A stretch of 64,000 nt of DNA from Theobroma cacao (lineage: Eukaryota > Streptophyta > Magnoliopsida > Malvales > Malvaceae). The notes beneath the pieces are model-generated. The model saw only the letters and a list, made by a program, of their open reading frames with translations. It ran no database searches and had not been told where the DNA came from. This document shows, one piece after another, positions 45,786 through 58,753 of the stretch; positions within the stretch are counted from its first letter, which is position 1, and every line of letters begins with the position of its first letter. The translations under genes were made by a program, and so were the position numbers. The stretch spans positions 39,225,820 through 39,289,819 of the forward strand of contig NC_030851.1 in the NCBI RefSeq assembly GCF_000208745.1, read 5' to 3'.

Positions 45786-48700
45786 ATGGAGTCTTGGAGC
45801 TATGGCTCTGAAGGCAAAGGCCTTCTTTTTACTGATGAAATGGATTTGCCAGTGGATGCTTTTGCTAGAAGTAGAAAAGCACTCATAGGATGGGACCTAA
45901 AGCCTTCTACTGATTTTGAAGCTGTTGAGGGTATGGAATTCATGGATTTTGGTTTCGCTGATATGAACAAAAAACCCTTTTATGGTAACACCAGTATGGA
46001 AATCTTTGGTGCTGAGATTGGTAATGGTTGTGCTAAAAGGGTAGTTTCTCCTACTTGTATGGTTACCTCTAGTTCATATTATGGTGAAGAGGAATCTGGT
46101 TCCAAGCATTCAAGCTCTTTGATCGAGTCTAACAGTCAGGAATCTTCACTCATTGATTTGAAGCTAGGGAGATTGACTGACCATAGAGATGGACAGGATG
46201 GCAAGTTTTTGAAGGAAACTTCTGTCGTTTCTTCAGTTCGTCCGGCTTTTATGGTGAAGAGAGCTCGCACAACAAGCTCTTATTCTCATACTCCTTGCTG
46301 TCAAGTTTATGGTTGTAACGAGGATCTTAGCTCCTCAAAAGATTACCACAAGAGGCACAAAGTTTGTGAGGCTCACTCTAAGACTGCCAAAGTTATTGTT
46401 AATGGAATTGAACAGAGATTCTGTCAGCAGTGTAGCAGGTTGGTTTTTTCTTTTTACACTCTTTTTCCCTTCAATTTGATATGCTTGTGTGTGAAATTTA
46501 ATTGTTATCTAAGCTATTTTTAATTTAAGATCATATTGTTATTATATTTATAATGAGCCCATGCCCATGTACTGGCCTATTTGTTCCATTTAAGCTTACT
46601 ATCCTAATTATCATGGTATTTAGTTTTGCAGTTTCATGGTCCATATTTTGACATTATTGCTGGTATTAATTGTAATTCCTATTGCTTCATCAGGTTTCAT
46701 GGACTGGCTGAATTTGATGATGGTAAGCGCAGTTGTCGTAAACGCCTAGCAGGGCATAATGAGCGCAGAAGGAAGCTTCATTTCAATACCCTTTCTGGAA
46801 AACCACATAAATTGCTGCAGTCATATCAAGGTATGAAACATTCTCTTACCGTTGTATCTCCTAAGGAAATTAAGTTACTCTTCTTTATACAATTGAAATT
46901 CAGATATAAACTCAACCTGTCGTGAAAGGCAGAAGAAAAAGGAAAAACTTTTTGGTCATGTGATTTGAGCCACTTGAGACAGTTTGGTGCTAATGTCCTT
47001 GACTTTATCCTCATTTGCATTGGTACAGATAGTAACCTATTTTCTTCAAGTAAACAAGGTCAGTGTTAAAATTGATGCAAGCCTTGCGAATTTTTTATTT
47101 CTCATACAAGAAGAAGTTGAAGGATTTGTTTTCCTGCAAGGCTTTGACACATTACTTTTTGTACAGAAGTGATAGTTTTGTGACAAAAGAAAATTTAGAT
47201 AAGAATGAGTTACCTTTTTGATATGTTTCTTTTATGCTAGGATGATAAAGTTAGACTTGATGTTTTGGAGTTCAGATTTTCTGTTTCCTTGGGGTAACTG
47301 CTATTCAATGAATCTGCTTTCTAGTGTGTTAATTTCAGGCATTTATATAATAGAAATGTATATCAAAGCTGAATTGGTGCATTTAAAGAAACAACGTGAA
47401 TGTTAGATGTGATTTAAGCATTTAAGGTTTGTTGATTTGATTGATAAACATATAATTTTAGAAGTTATACTGTTTATGTGTAGAACATCATATATTTTCA
47501 TTTATAAATGAAGTTGTAAAATAAAATTTCGGTGCTATCATTTGATCAAAAGATAATGTTTTCCTCAATCCCCACTATAAATGTGCACCTTTTCTTAATG
47601 TTTAAGGAATTCCTCACTGCAGATTGCACTAAATGAAAAGGTGGAATGGCCCAGTCATCCACTCCTAAGATTTATTATAATAATCTTTTTCCAACAATCT
47701 TACATGAAAAACATTCCAAATATTTTGAACAAGCTCCACATGGAAGCCATTCCATATTTTACCAATATGGTTGACATTTATAGGAACTTTTGCATGTTCA
47801 GCTACATGAAGTTGTAATCCTTCACAATCCCCTAAAACATGGTACATCCATGCAAAAAAGAAGGAAAAAAAGTTTCCAGAGAAAAGCATCTTAATTTTGT
47901 TTTCTTACATGTACTGGTTGCTTTTAAGTTTTAAGAATTTGAAAAGCAAATGCCATACCTAATCAGGAATTTTTTAAAATGAAAAAATCCTCATTGTCTT
48001 CAGAAACGCTGAATTGGAAATATCCATGTGGAAGCAGTTTTTCAAGCCTCATATTAATGGAATATAAAATGCTAAAAAATAAAAGAAGCATATTAATCTT
48101 ATCTAAAGTTTTAATGAGTTCAGACATGCTTTTCAAAGTCGATTAATCAGTTTGATTTGCAAGTTAAAAGAGCAGTTGAAGCAACCCTACGGTCTTTGCT
48201 TGCTTTGCTTCCTAATTTGCTGTAGAATTTCATTTTGCCAAATGTTAATATATTGTTCATCTATGTGGGCTCTCAGGTACCAAATTTCTGGGGACCTCCA
48301 TACCAAAAAGAATGCCCTTTGTTATCCCAAACATCTTTCAAGGTGACTTTGTTTATCCAGGAAGATATGAACAAGCTAATCAGAGTCAGCAGGTTAAATC
48401 TGAAGAGAAACCAATTTACAATCCTCAGTCAGCAATACCGATCACTAATTGCCAGTTGCAACCAAAATCTATCTTTCACATGCAAGGCAGTGGGAAACAG
48501 TATGGTTCTGGAACATTTTCATCATCAACTGAAGGCTTCAATGCTCCTAATGCAGCATCAACTGTGAAAGTATCATCTGGAGTTTCACGCTCAGATTGTG
48601 CTCTCTCTCTTCTGTCAGCTCAATCACAGGACTTGTCAAACCATGCGGCAGGAATTCAAATGACTAGGCCCTTGATCAATCATGCTGGCCATGCCTATCA

Positions 48701-49022
48701 TAGCTTTGAGAAATCTGCTGGGATGAGTTCTTTGGAAAAATCGAATGGCTTTTATACATGTGGAATGAACCCTATGGGAGCTGGCCAAGTAGGGGCTGCT
48801 GTGGTTTCTGATGCTGGTCATAATGCTAATTTTGAAGTCCAAGGAGATGGACATTTTCAAGATTCAGATCTTTTGAGTGCAAGGTATTGTCTTTCTCCTG
48901 AAAATGGAACCACTGTAGATTTGCTTCAACTTTCAACACATCTCCAAAGAGTGGAGCGACATAGGAATTCTATGCACGTAAAGCTGGAAAATGAGGACCT
49001 GTGTTATTTCCTTACCACTTAG
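45786..49022 (+). CDS. SPL6: SPL6-type SBP-box transcription factor, 3 coding exons, miR156-targeted
   Basis: Coding exons 45786-46438, 46694-46830 and 48277-49022 (653, 137 and 746 nt) give 511 residues with GT-AG introns. The start is the ATG at 45786 ([10 protein letters not shown]); the codon before it is TTG. The SBP domain spans about residues 171-247. First zinc site: C172, C177, C194, H197. Second: C213, C216, H220, C232. The overlapping nuclear signal is [17 protein letters not shown]. The exon 1-2 junction falls in CQQCSR, as in the whole family. [12 protein letters not shown] after the domain and [17 protein letters not shown] near the end fit SPL6. A miR156 site lies in exon 3. 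The reading frame stops at TAG 49022. A donor-like AACAAG/GTATG after it and an acceptor near 49490 suggest a 3' UTR intron. SBP factors bind GTAC cores and promote phase change and reproductive development (established). Confidence 0.92.
48598..48617 (+). promoter_or_regulatory. miR156/157 target site in SPL6 exon 3
   Basis: The 20 nt from GTGCTCTCTC to TTCTGTCA are the canonical plant SPL target of miR156 and encode part of CALSLLS (residues 371-377). By comparison with the known miR156 sequence there is one central mismatch, the usual arrangement. Cleavage or translational repression by miR156 in juvenile tissue is expected from the family. Confidence 0.95.
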
Positions 49023-52000
49023 TTGGTATGAGAGCAACAAGGTATGTGCCAAAATCGTTTTCTGATTTTCATCTTTTGTGTTCTATTTTTAGTTATCCTT
49101 GAAAGTAGGAAACTCTCTTAGCTTAAATATCTTTGTATAAATGGGCTGTTGGATTGTTACGAAGCCCACGAGACTCTCATGGTGAACTTTGAAATGTTAA
49201 AAGAAAGCAGACAAAAAATAAATAATGAATGAAACAGCACATTTATTGAGTTTGTTTTCCATAATTTTCTAAAATGGACGAGTGTGGATTACTTGCTTTC
49301 AAATGTTCCCCATAAATCTAGAATTGGTTAGGTCAATAATGATTTCAAATGTTAGGCTTACAGAACCTGTTGAGGAAAGAGTAAGCTAATATGCCAATGC
49401 GAAAACCATGAATGGCCTTCAACCATAGCTATTTAAGCATAGCTGTTTGAGGATTAAAAGAGAAAGATTAATGTTCTATTGTTCTTGCAGGTTTACAGGA
49501 AGAGGTGCAACAGTGCTGCATTGAATGTTTCACCTAATTGATGCACTTCAAAATAGGTTGTTAGAGATTCAGATACGATTGGTAGTACATCTTGTTTCTG
49601 ATAGGTATATATATAACAGAGTAAATTCTGGACTTTGTAACTGTAAATTGATGCAAGTTCAATAGTATTTGCTTCTTTTGAGAACTCTTGTTCTCCACTG
49701 GATTTATGTAGTTAGCTGGTTTAATGGTTCTGTTACCACATGCTAGTTACTATTTGAGACAGTGTTGGACTCGGAAGACTTTTAGCTGGTTTAGTGAACC
49801 CATCACTTTGGTTGCACTGAAGGGGCAAAGTTAAAAAGGAACAAACTAAAGAGTCAAGTAGGAATAAGACCCCTATAAAAAGTTTAGAATGGAATCATGT
49901 AGCACTAACTGCTTTTATTTATAAACCTCTATACTGTATAAAACTTTAAGTGGTTCGTGTCCAATTGGAAGAAGATATGCTTGTGAGTGGACTGCATATC
50001 TTTGTTAAAATACCTTGCAGATTTAGTGCCTGGTTCATGTTAATTTAGTCTTTGGAGCATGATAACTTTTCTACATTTGTTTACAGCCACCATTTTTTTG
50101 TATAAATTATCCCAAAAGTCTTGGAGTTTTGACTGGACATAGGCTTTAGGACTAAAATATGAAGACTTAAGCATATTTTATCTTTAAGTATATTTGTAAA
50201 CCCAATTTCTTCATCAATTGGGACAAATGAGTAGTGGCCACCTCATCCACCCATCAACTTGCCTTTATATTGCTCAGTGCTTTGTGGCCAATGAGTTGTA
50301 AATAGCTCCTGTTTTTCCAAAAGTTAACAAGAATGACTAAGCAAGTCCCACAGGAATCTTATTTAAGACTTACAACTTGGCTTTGAAAGTGTATACAGAG
50401 CATGAAGAGCTGATTCAACATATCTTTTCCTGCATTGTCTGATAGGCAGATTTGCTGTTGTGCATGCGTGTCTTATGCTTCCAACTTGATAATCTTTTCT
50501 AAATTATTTCTTTATAATCAAAATGATGTCACAGGTGACGCATTGTTCAAGGCACTTGATGATATAGTTATCAATTATCCTGCTTTGAACTCTGTCTTGA
50601 TGTAGTTGTCAAATGCATGTCTGTTGTAACTTTAGTATATTTGACTTGAACAATCATGGGTGCTTCCATTGATTAAGCTTTATTCAATTCCAAAAAGGTG
50701 ACTTGGGGTTGTAGAGACCACATTGGCTGTATGCTGAAATGATTTATTTAATGCAGGGAACTGATAATGCCATTGAGCGTTTTAAACAATGAGAGGCATC
50801 TATTCAATTGATTTATTTCCTCAACAGGCAATGTTTAATCCTGATGATGACTCGAAGCATTTGGAAAAATGGGTTTGTGTTGAATTTGTAAAAGGAGGTC
50901 CCCCATTAGAGTCCTGCTTAGGAATTTAATCAAAGGTGATGTCACATCAGATAGCATTGTCTGAAAGCCAACTTAAATAATAAGTACTCAATTATTCTGA
51001 TAGCTTGGACTTAATCTAGTTGTGATTTGCACTCTAATAACTTACTTGGAAGACCTTTCTGAGGCCATGTCGAGTCAAAGAACAACAATGGACTCCCCAT
51101 CTGTTTCTGTCAATGAGAATAAAGAAATACAGGGGAGTGGTGGGTGGTCACTCTCCATGGAAGAGGACATAATGTGGTGATTTCATGTGAACTTAATTGG
51201 CAGCTTATATCTAATAGATTCTCTTGTCTAAAGAAGATCTTCTTCATTGCTACAAAAGAGAAAAACCATAAACAAAGAAGAACTGGGTGAGATTGTTGAT
51301 TTTTAGAGGTGTTCATGGTTCAGGTTCGATTGAGCTGACGTTTTTAAAAATCATACCAAACTCAAACCTGACCTACCCATAATCCTTACAATATATTTAT
51401 ATTAAAAAAAAAAAGTTACATCATATAATAAAATATAATATAATGTATACATATAATTATGGACTTTAAAAAAATATTTTTACTCATTATATTTTTCAAA
51501 TTGTCATTTATTATTTTATATAATTTTTAACTTTTTTAATTATTATATAAGTAATATATACAATTGTATGTACTTCCCTCACAAAATGAGTGAAATTTAA
51601 TTTTTTAATATAAATGTTAATAGATTTATTCAATTTCTTAATATAATTCTAATTATATTGAATGGCTTTCTTTTAAAAAAATGTATGTTTCTTAATTCTA
51701 ATAGTTTTGAATAATATAAATTAATATTATAAAATTTTAATCATTTATATTTCAAACCTTACACTTTAGAAACATTTGTATATATCTCTAATTTCTTTAA
51801 AAATAAAAAAAATATTCACAAACATGACAAAATATACTAGTACCTATAAAATCAATAAATTCATTAATTATTAAATAAACAAATATGATTATCAAACTCC
51901 GCTCATAAAGTTTAAAAACTCTACCATCGATATATAAAATAATAATCTCTGTATTAATACTTTAAAATTTTTAAATATATTTGAGATTTTTATTGGAGTA

Positions 52001-53134
52001 AATTTCAAAATTATAATTAAATATAACACAAAGCATTATTAATAAATATAATAATTCTTTTGGGCCAAGCTGGTTCGGACCTAAAAATCTAAAAACAAGT
52101 CCGACTGGAGTTGGGCTGGACCTACAAGCTTGGTTGGGCAGCCCGGCCCTTCGAACTTAATTGAAAAACCTTTGCTCTCAAAGTGGCAAAAGTACATGAG
52201 GATCTTGCTTAGTCATTTTACAATTTACACAAAATTTACAAAGTATTCAATTTACAAAATTAGTAATTAAAACCTCTTCATGTAATTAAAATAGGGATTT
52301 TGAAATTTATAAAATAAAAAAATTACTGAATTGATAATAACTACATGAATTTCTTTATTTGTAATTAATTGGATATATGCATATATATTATATTTAACTC
52401 TGTTTGTGAAATTTAAAAATGACATTATATATATAAGATAAAGTCATAAAGATTTTTACAAAAAAATAATTCCAAGGATTATGCATAAAAAATAATAATA
52501 GCAAGATAATAGTCAATATCATTTTTTATTAATTCCTTTCCCTCTCTCTTTTTAGATCACATAAAATTATGTATATATATATAATAGTAATTCCTAAAGC
52601 ATTCATAACAATCACATAAAAAATATTCAATTTCACGATTTTAAGATTCAAATCTTTAAAACATTCACAACTGTTATATAATTTTATTGAACTTTATTAA
52701 AGAAAATGACGATGTTTGATTTCAATCTGTTATATATATTCCGGTTAAATTTAAATTCTTATATTTTACTTTCGAATTCATATATTCAATATAAAATAAT
52801 AAAAGAAACTAATATTTTAAGCAAGAAATTAACTAGAAATCATGATTTGAAAAAGTTTCAGAAGAACTATAATTAGAAAGCATAGAAACAAGAATAATAA
52901 TAATAATAATATTAGAAAGGTGAGACTCTAGGATAGTTGTGTTCACTAAAAGACCAATAACCTACCATTAACACGAGACATTAGATGATAATTAAGGAAA
53001 GTTTGAGAGATCAAAGTTAAGGTTAAAATCCTACTATGTCTTAAATTTTGGTAGCAATAAACCAGGCTCTATCTTCATATCTCCTGCCCTGATCTCTCAG
53101 CTTTCTTTTTTGCAACTTTCATGCACCCAGTGCT
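49023..53134. other. Intergenic between SPL6 and CRC (convergent 3' ends)
   Basis: The left part (to about 49700) probably holds the SPL6 3' untranslated region, including a spliced segment resuming at GTTTACAGGAAGAGG (about 49491). The rest is AT-rich with a possible MITE at about 51306-52165. No gene is recognised. SPL6 (+) and CRC (-) converge here. Confidence 0.6.
51306..52165. mobile_element. Possible hAT-type non-autonomous element
   Basis: Starts GAGGTGTTCATGGTTCAGG and ends in GC-rich words such as TTGGGCTGGACC and GGGCAGCCCGGCCC, with an AT-rich core. This is the layout of common plant MITEs beginning GGGTGTTCATGG. The right boundary and the target duplication are not resolved. Confidence 0.4.
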
Positions 53135-54467
53135 TCATTCCTGCAAAATCGATTGTAAACCCTAAAAAGCATCAGTTCTTTCTCCCAGGATGGAGTACTT
53201 TTTAGCATTGTTTAATAATGTAAAGACTTGATTGTAATTTATCATTACATTGCTGCGGCTCCCGGAAACTGATGTTGCTGGGGAATTTGGAATGTACCTA
53301 GCCCACTGTTCCCAACAAGTCATGGAAATCAGAATCGAATAATGTCTTTAAATCTTGTTCGGAGAGAAAGATGAAAGATCATAGAGACTTTCACCAGCAG
53401 ACATGAAACAGTTATGTCTTACATTTTTAGCTGCTGCGCTGAAGGCTTCTCGATGTGGAATCTCAGGATTTGCTGCTTTAATGCGCTGTATCTCCTCCCT
53501 TTCAATGTAATCAAGATTGCATGAATAGAACGTTTTCGATGGGAAAGATCAATCAGTATTAAAGCAGAAAGAACATATTTGTAAGTTTCCCTTACTTCAT
53601 GAACCGATTGTAAGCAGATGGGAGCCTGTGTTTCTTCTCAGGAGCTGCCAAAACAGTTCCCCATAGATGTAAATATTTCCAAAAAGAATTACTATGCTAG
53701 CTAGAAGAATGTGGAGGGGAGTATTTAAGGGTTTCTACGTTTTACAACAAACGGTGCTTTGGGGGAGGATGGCTCGCTTGATGTTGATGAGGATGGAGAT
53801 GGAGACTGACCCTTCCTGAAATCACCGCAGAAACTCTGCTTCTCCTTGACATGAACAACTTCCATTACTAATCAAATCAAATCTTAGTATATCTTACCAA
53901 TTTTTTTTTTTTCCATTTTGAGATGTGGGGATATGTAAATATGCATAATTGTGAAGCTTACAGAACCCAGAAAAATGGAGAATTGCTTCCTTATTACTAG
54001 TTTACTACCACAAACTAATATCTGCACTCGGTCTCCACCTTTCTGATCTTTTCTTTCTCTTGGTCTAAAATGGAAACGTATGTACCTGGAGACTGAGGCT
54101 GGTTTGGGGATCGAGGCATTGACCTTGCAGTGGAGGTCTGGTGCTGAGAAAGGAGAGGTTACTGCAGTGACCGCATTTCACTGTCACAGTGTCCAGCAAC
54201 CTTTTGCATGGGATCCCAACCTGTCAAAAACAAGAGAGCTAATCATACATAAACCCCGAACCAAGATATCATCATCATCATCAAGAAAAAAAAAAAGGAC
54301 TGGATTATTTCTTTTCTCTTTCTTTCTTTCTTTGTAGCTTTTCATTGCCCTAAATAAGTACTGAATTAAATTACCGCAAGAACAGTGTTGCAGAAGTTGC
54401 AGCGGACATAGCAAAGATGCTCGGATTGTGGAACCAAGTCCATCCCAACTTTCTCTTCAAGGTTCAT
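53135..54467 (-). CDS. CRC: CRABS CLAW-type YABBY transcription factor, 7 exons
   Basis: Coding exons (minus strand): 54467-54375, 54220-54086, 53835-53739, 53644-53596, 53498-53423, 53305-53249 and a tiny last exon 53140-53135; 170 residues. It starts [11 protein letters not shown], as in Arabidopsis CRC. The C2C2 zinc finger uses C23, C26, C47 and C50 ([13 protein letters not shown]). The YABBY domain (about 109-158) reads [20 protein letters not shown] and [23 protein letters not shown] controls carpel growth, nectary formation and floral determinacy as a nuclear DNA-binding factor (established). Two exon edges are uncertain. The exon 3 acceptor could be GTCAAG, GAGAAG or GCAG/AGTTTC; the last is chosen by family fit. 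The C-terminus either splices at 53249 to GAA-TGA or reads on to a TAG at 53164-53162, adding about 28 unrelated residues. The upstream leader (54474-54515) is a GGGAA/GAGAA purine tract on the plus strand. Confidence 0.93.
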
Positions 54468-54473
54468 ATTATC

Positions 54474-54515
54474 AAAGGAAGGGAGGGGAAGGGAAGAGAA
54501 GAGAAGAGAAGAGAA
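54474..54515. repeat. GA-rich tract in the CRC leader
   Basis: GGGAGGGGAAGGGAAGAGAA followed by GAGAA units; on the gene strand a pyrimidine-rich stretch directly upstream of the CRC ATG. Confidence 0.85.
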
Positions 54516-57500
54516 TTGAAGAGAGGGCAGCTAGCGAGGTAAACAAGGGTGCTGTGGGTTTCAAAAGTAACGAGAAAAGGTTAGGGTTTTTGATGTCCTG
54601 ATGCCAACAGGACGATGAATATAGAATGAGGTTGTGGGCTAGTTGGGTATCTATCTCTCTGTTTAGAGAGGATGGGGGGAATTGGTTAGAGCAAGAGAGT
54701 CCAAAAAATGAAAATCTTTGGGGTTTCTAATATTACTTGTCACAGTACCTGCTCTGCAATTTTCAGACATTCAGTTGCACGGGAACTCCATTCTCTCACA
54801 CTCTCTAGAAATTAACTTCATCACCAATATCTCTCCATATACATCATTCCTTTACTTTGCACTCTCATTTTTGCCCTACATCATACTCTTTTAAAGAGAT
54901 ATATTATCAGTTTAAAGAGTTAGTTTTGTAATGAAAATTAATGAATTTAATTTTTCATTTTTATGAGATGGATGATTATGTTATCATGTTAATAGTAAAT
55001 GTCTAGTTAGATAAAAAACCAATTAATATTTATATGTATTTATCGATACATGTCAAGAAAGATATAATAACAAAATCTATCTCTTTTTAAAAATTCTTAT
55101 CAATTTGACATTTCCAACCCTCATTATTGTCAATGAGCGAATGTGTAGTACTAGTCGGAATTTGGATGCATACACGTTAAAACTCAAGGCATTCAGAACA
55201 ATTTAGTTGAAATTGCTTGGCACAGACACCCTAGGCTAGCTGTCCTGACTTGACCCTATTCCTGGCTAGCTACGATATTGTAATTGAGGTGATCAATCAT
55301 CTAGTTCTCTGAAAACTACCATGATTTTTATCGTTTTAATTTTTGAGTAATGCTTATGGAATGGAATTGAGTAAGTTTATATATTGTTTAAATCGATGGT
55401 AAGTGGTTTCTGGATTTATGTTTTACCCGCAATCTTACCTCTTTTTCATGCAGATCTCAGTGGAAAAAAAACAAAAAACAGGAATCAGAAAACCTTTTCC
55501 AAGACTGAGTTATCTTCCTGATGCACAAAGAAGACAAGGGATCCAGGTCCTTTGGGTGGCATGGTAATGGGAATCAACTATCGTTCACATCTTCGAACCA
55601 AATACTTTTCACAGCCAAGCAGTTAGTCATTGGCCCCCAGAGGTGGGGGCCTGGCTTGGATAGAGTTTGAAAGGGTGAGAAGATAGTGAAGAGATGGGGT
55701 CCTGTCCATGCATTCCATCTTTTGTGGGTGCAATGTTAAACAAGGAAAGCTGAAAGAGACGGATCCTACAATCACATGTCAATGTCACACAAGCACACGC
55801 ACAGTGTTGATAGCAGCAGTACTGATGATATTTAGGAGTGAGAGAGAGCTGAAGGATGGGGGGGGGTTCCTGTCTTTTTGTGACGGGACGATTCCACAAT
55901 TGCCAAACCTGGAAATAAAGCTAGTTTGACACTCGGTTTCCTCACCTTTCTTTGCTGGTATAAATCGACTTCCCCAAGGGTGCTTTTGCACTCAAGGCCC
56001 TGGCCTTGGTCCGATGTAATGGTGGTTTTGCTTTTTCATTTACTTGCTTTTCCTCCTTTGGGGTCTCTCTCTCTGAATTCAATATATATATGCATTTGTT
56101 TGCCACGAGATTCCCCCATGGTACCTCTCTCCTTGATTTTGTTACCATTAGTGCATCGCTCATTTCATACGTATAGTCCTGTTGATTAACGGATATAGAC
56201 ACAATGATTAGAGCTATGGAGACCCTGTTTCTTATCCATATCAGGAAACTTTGAATTGTGATTGGACAGCTCTTTTACGTCTTTGACAGAAGCAGTACCC
56301 TTCTTTTTGACATCAAGCCCCCAGCTTTCTCCTCCCAAGGTACGGGAATTTTCATTAATCCCCTTGTTGAGTATGCTTTGGTTCGGATCAAAATACTACC
56401 ATAATTGGTTTGACGAATAAAAACAAATATACTGCTTAATAAATATCGTATCATGGATCCTAGTTTTATGATTGATTCAATCATGTGAAATTGTTGTACG
56501 ATGGATTATTGGGTTCTTCGTCAAATTTACTACTATAGTATTATATATTATCTTTTTATTCAAAACTTATCATATAATGTTAGCCAAGTTAATCGAAAAG
56601 GACTAGCATATTTCAATGCCTCATACATGTTGAGTCGAACTCTACTGTAAAAATTTTAATTATAGAATAAGTGACGCATTTTTAATGAAATTGATAGCTT
56701 GAAATAAATCATTAAGGGTGTTATTTTTATGCACACATTTCATGAATTTAATGTTCTTACAGATTCTGTTAGTTAAATTTGATGTAAATATTAGTCTGTT
56801 TCTTTAAGACGAGTCCTTCCATAAACATAATCATGTTCATGTTTTTCAATATTAAGAATCAAAATTTTGCTTGAAGGATAGTCACTATTGTATATTTTAA
56901 TATTGTACCTATTATTTCAAACCGGATTAGAACAAATTTTCTTCGTTCTGTTCCATAGACCTGATCCTAGCATAAAGTTTGACCAGTTTTTACCATGCCT
57001 CAGCATTAAGTTTTAGCAGATGCAATAAAGAGCCATAATTACATGAAGCAGCAATTGCTCGTCTTTGCCAATGACAATATGGAGCTAGGTTTGGTTGATA
57101 ATAGATTGTCAGTCTTTGGTGATATGCATGGGAGGGAGGCACTGGCAAGGAAACCATTAGCATTGCCCATATTATTGTAAAGGGTTCTTTGTGAAGAGAA
57201 AGAAGCGTTGTAAATAAGTAAAAAGTATATATTGAAAAATAACGGAAAGGAAGATTGAAACAATTACTGAAATACTATGTGTTGTGATAAGTGAAAAAAA
57301 AATAAATGAATAATAGAGTAATGATTGAGGATAAGTAAAGAATAGATAAGCGGTAGAAAAAGTTAATTAAGAAGCATTAAGTAGAAACGTGTTCGAGAGA
57401 GAAGCCCTAGGTGAAAATGTTATAGCCTAGAAAAGTGATTTCAAACGAATTATGAAGCACTTTATAAATAGTACCAGAAGTAACGGTTACTCAAAAATAA

Positions 57501-58495
57501 GTTTTAACACATGTAATAAATAATGTTATTAAGAAGAGTTTTAATGTTGAGTAACCGTCATCTTTCAACAAAAATATTAAGTAATCGTTATTGAACTTTA
57601 ATGTTGAGTAATGATTAAATATCTTATTGAAATAATGGGTTTTATGACTATTAGTAGTAGAAGGTAAAGCGAAAAGGTATATAGGAAATGCTACATGAGA
57701 ACAAGTTAAAGAGATAAAAATGTACGTGAATAGGTGTGAGAAAAAAAGGTGTATGTGAACAGATACAAGAGAACAAAGTAACGGTGAGAGAGAAAAATAT
57801 TTGTACTTCAAGAAAATGGTAAAAAGAAAACTTATTAATTATTTTTATATCTGAGCCATCAAGTCAAATTCTTTAGAACATCTCAATATGAAAGTAACTC
57901 ATGAACTCTGTACTTATTCTGAATTATTTTCATTACTATTATTGTAAAGTGATTATTCTGTGCAAAGTAGTTGTTCTATTTGTATCAATTGTTCCACATA
58001 AACTATGTTTTATTTATTCTAGTTGTTTTGTATGAAATAGTGTTTCAGTTGTTTTAGTTGTGCTGCAAGAAGTAGTGTTTCACTTATTTTAATTATTTTG
58101 ATTATTTTCTATACAATATTACACTGTGAAATCATTTTAAAAAGAATACGTTAGTGGCCAGAATAAACTATTTACACATGTGAGCTTATAGCGAGTAATA
58201 TAGAAGTGATTGTAGGCTTGTGGCTTATACCTTTCTAGAAGTAAATATTTTTGCAGACTCCCTCATCAAATTTGGTGTTGATAAAATTGAAATGTCTTAT
58301 GCATGATAATAGAATGAGGTGGATTTTGATGATATTTGTTTATTGTCTTTTTAAGACTGTTACAGTTCATATTTTAACCTTCATTCGTACATTTACATTT
58401 GATTATTTTGATGAAGATTATAATGATGTATCAATTTGGAAAATAGTGGAATTCATGAGATAAAAATTAGCTGCCAAGAAATTTTGGCAACGAAG
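54516..58495. other. Intergenic: CRC upstream region
   Basis: Contains the CRC promoter (right of 54467) and AT-rich DNA. There is a perfect CArG box at 56399-56408. Repeated TAATGTTGAGTAA and AGTAACGGTTACT words lie at 57475-57620. The segment at 57950-58110 has degenerate TAGTTGTT/TAGTGTTTCA repeats of unknown origin. No gene is recognised. Confidence 0.55.
56399..56408. promoter_or_regulatory. CArG box CCATAATTGG upstream of CRC
   Basis: A perfect CC(A/T)6GG, the MADS-dimer binding site, 1.9 kb upstream of the CRC start. Arabidopsis CRC is regulated by MADS factors through CArG boxes in its promoter (established). Equivalence of this site is inference; one such match in several kb of AT-rich DNA can occur by chance. 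Confidence 0.35.
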
Positions 58496-58567
58496 TCGTT
58501 GTAGTATAGTGGTGAGTATTCCCGCCTGTCACGCGGGCGACCCGGGTTCGATCCCCGGCAACGGCGA
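58496..58567 (+). tRNA. tRNA-Asp (anticodon GTC)
   Basis: The 72-nt cloverleaf has a 7-bp acceptor stem, GTCGTTG (58496-58502) with CAACGGC (58560-58566), containing one G-U pair. The anticodon stem is CCCGC/GCGGG around the loop CTGTCAC (anticodon GTC at 58529-58531). The T-arm is CCGGGTTCGATCCCCGG with GTTCGAT, and the discriminator base is G. There is no intron and no encoded CCA, as expected for a nuclear tRNA. The B box is intact, and a T-run near 58575-58580 can serve as the pol III terminator. It lies 187 bp upstream of the FYR-gene ATG on the same strand. Confidence 0.97.
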
Positions 58568-58753
58568 AGGCTTTCTTTTTCCTTTTAAAAAATATTTTTA
58601 TTGATCGATTTTTTTTTTTTTTTCGGAGAGTGGAGGGAAACACAGCATTTCGTGACTTCAGTTCCCGCCATCAAAACCATCTCTCTGAATCCCTGTTACT
58701 TCGCCATTCTCTCTCTCTCTCTCTGTAATTTTGCTTTCTACTAATTTCTTTGA

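Noticed and set aside
57475..57620. AGTAACGGTTACT and repeated GAGTAA words that look like a short array
   Set aside because: Unit length and spacing are irregular; no CRISPR-like or satellite structure, and CRISPR arrays are not expected in plant nuclear DNA.
58251..58463. 70-residue frame just before the tRNA
   Set aside because: Hydrophobic, AT-driven, no family match; probably chance.
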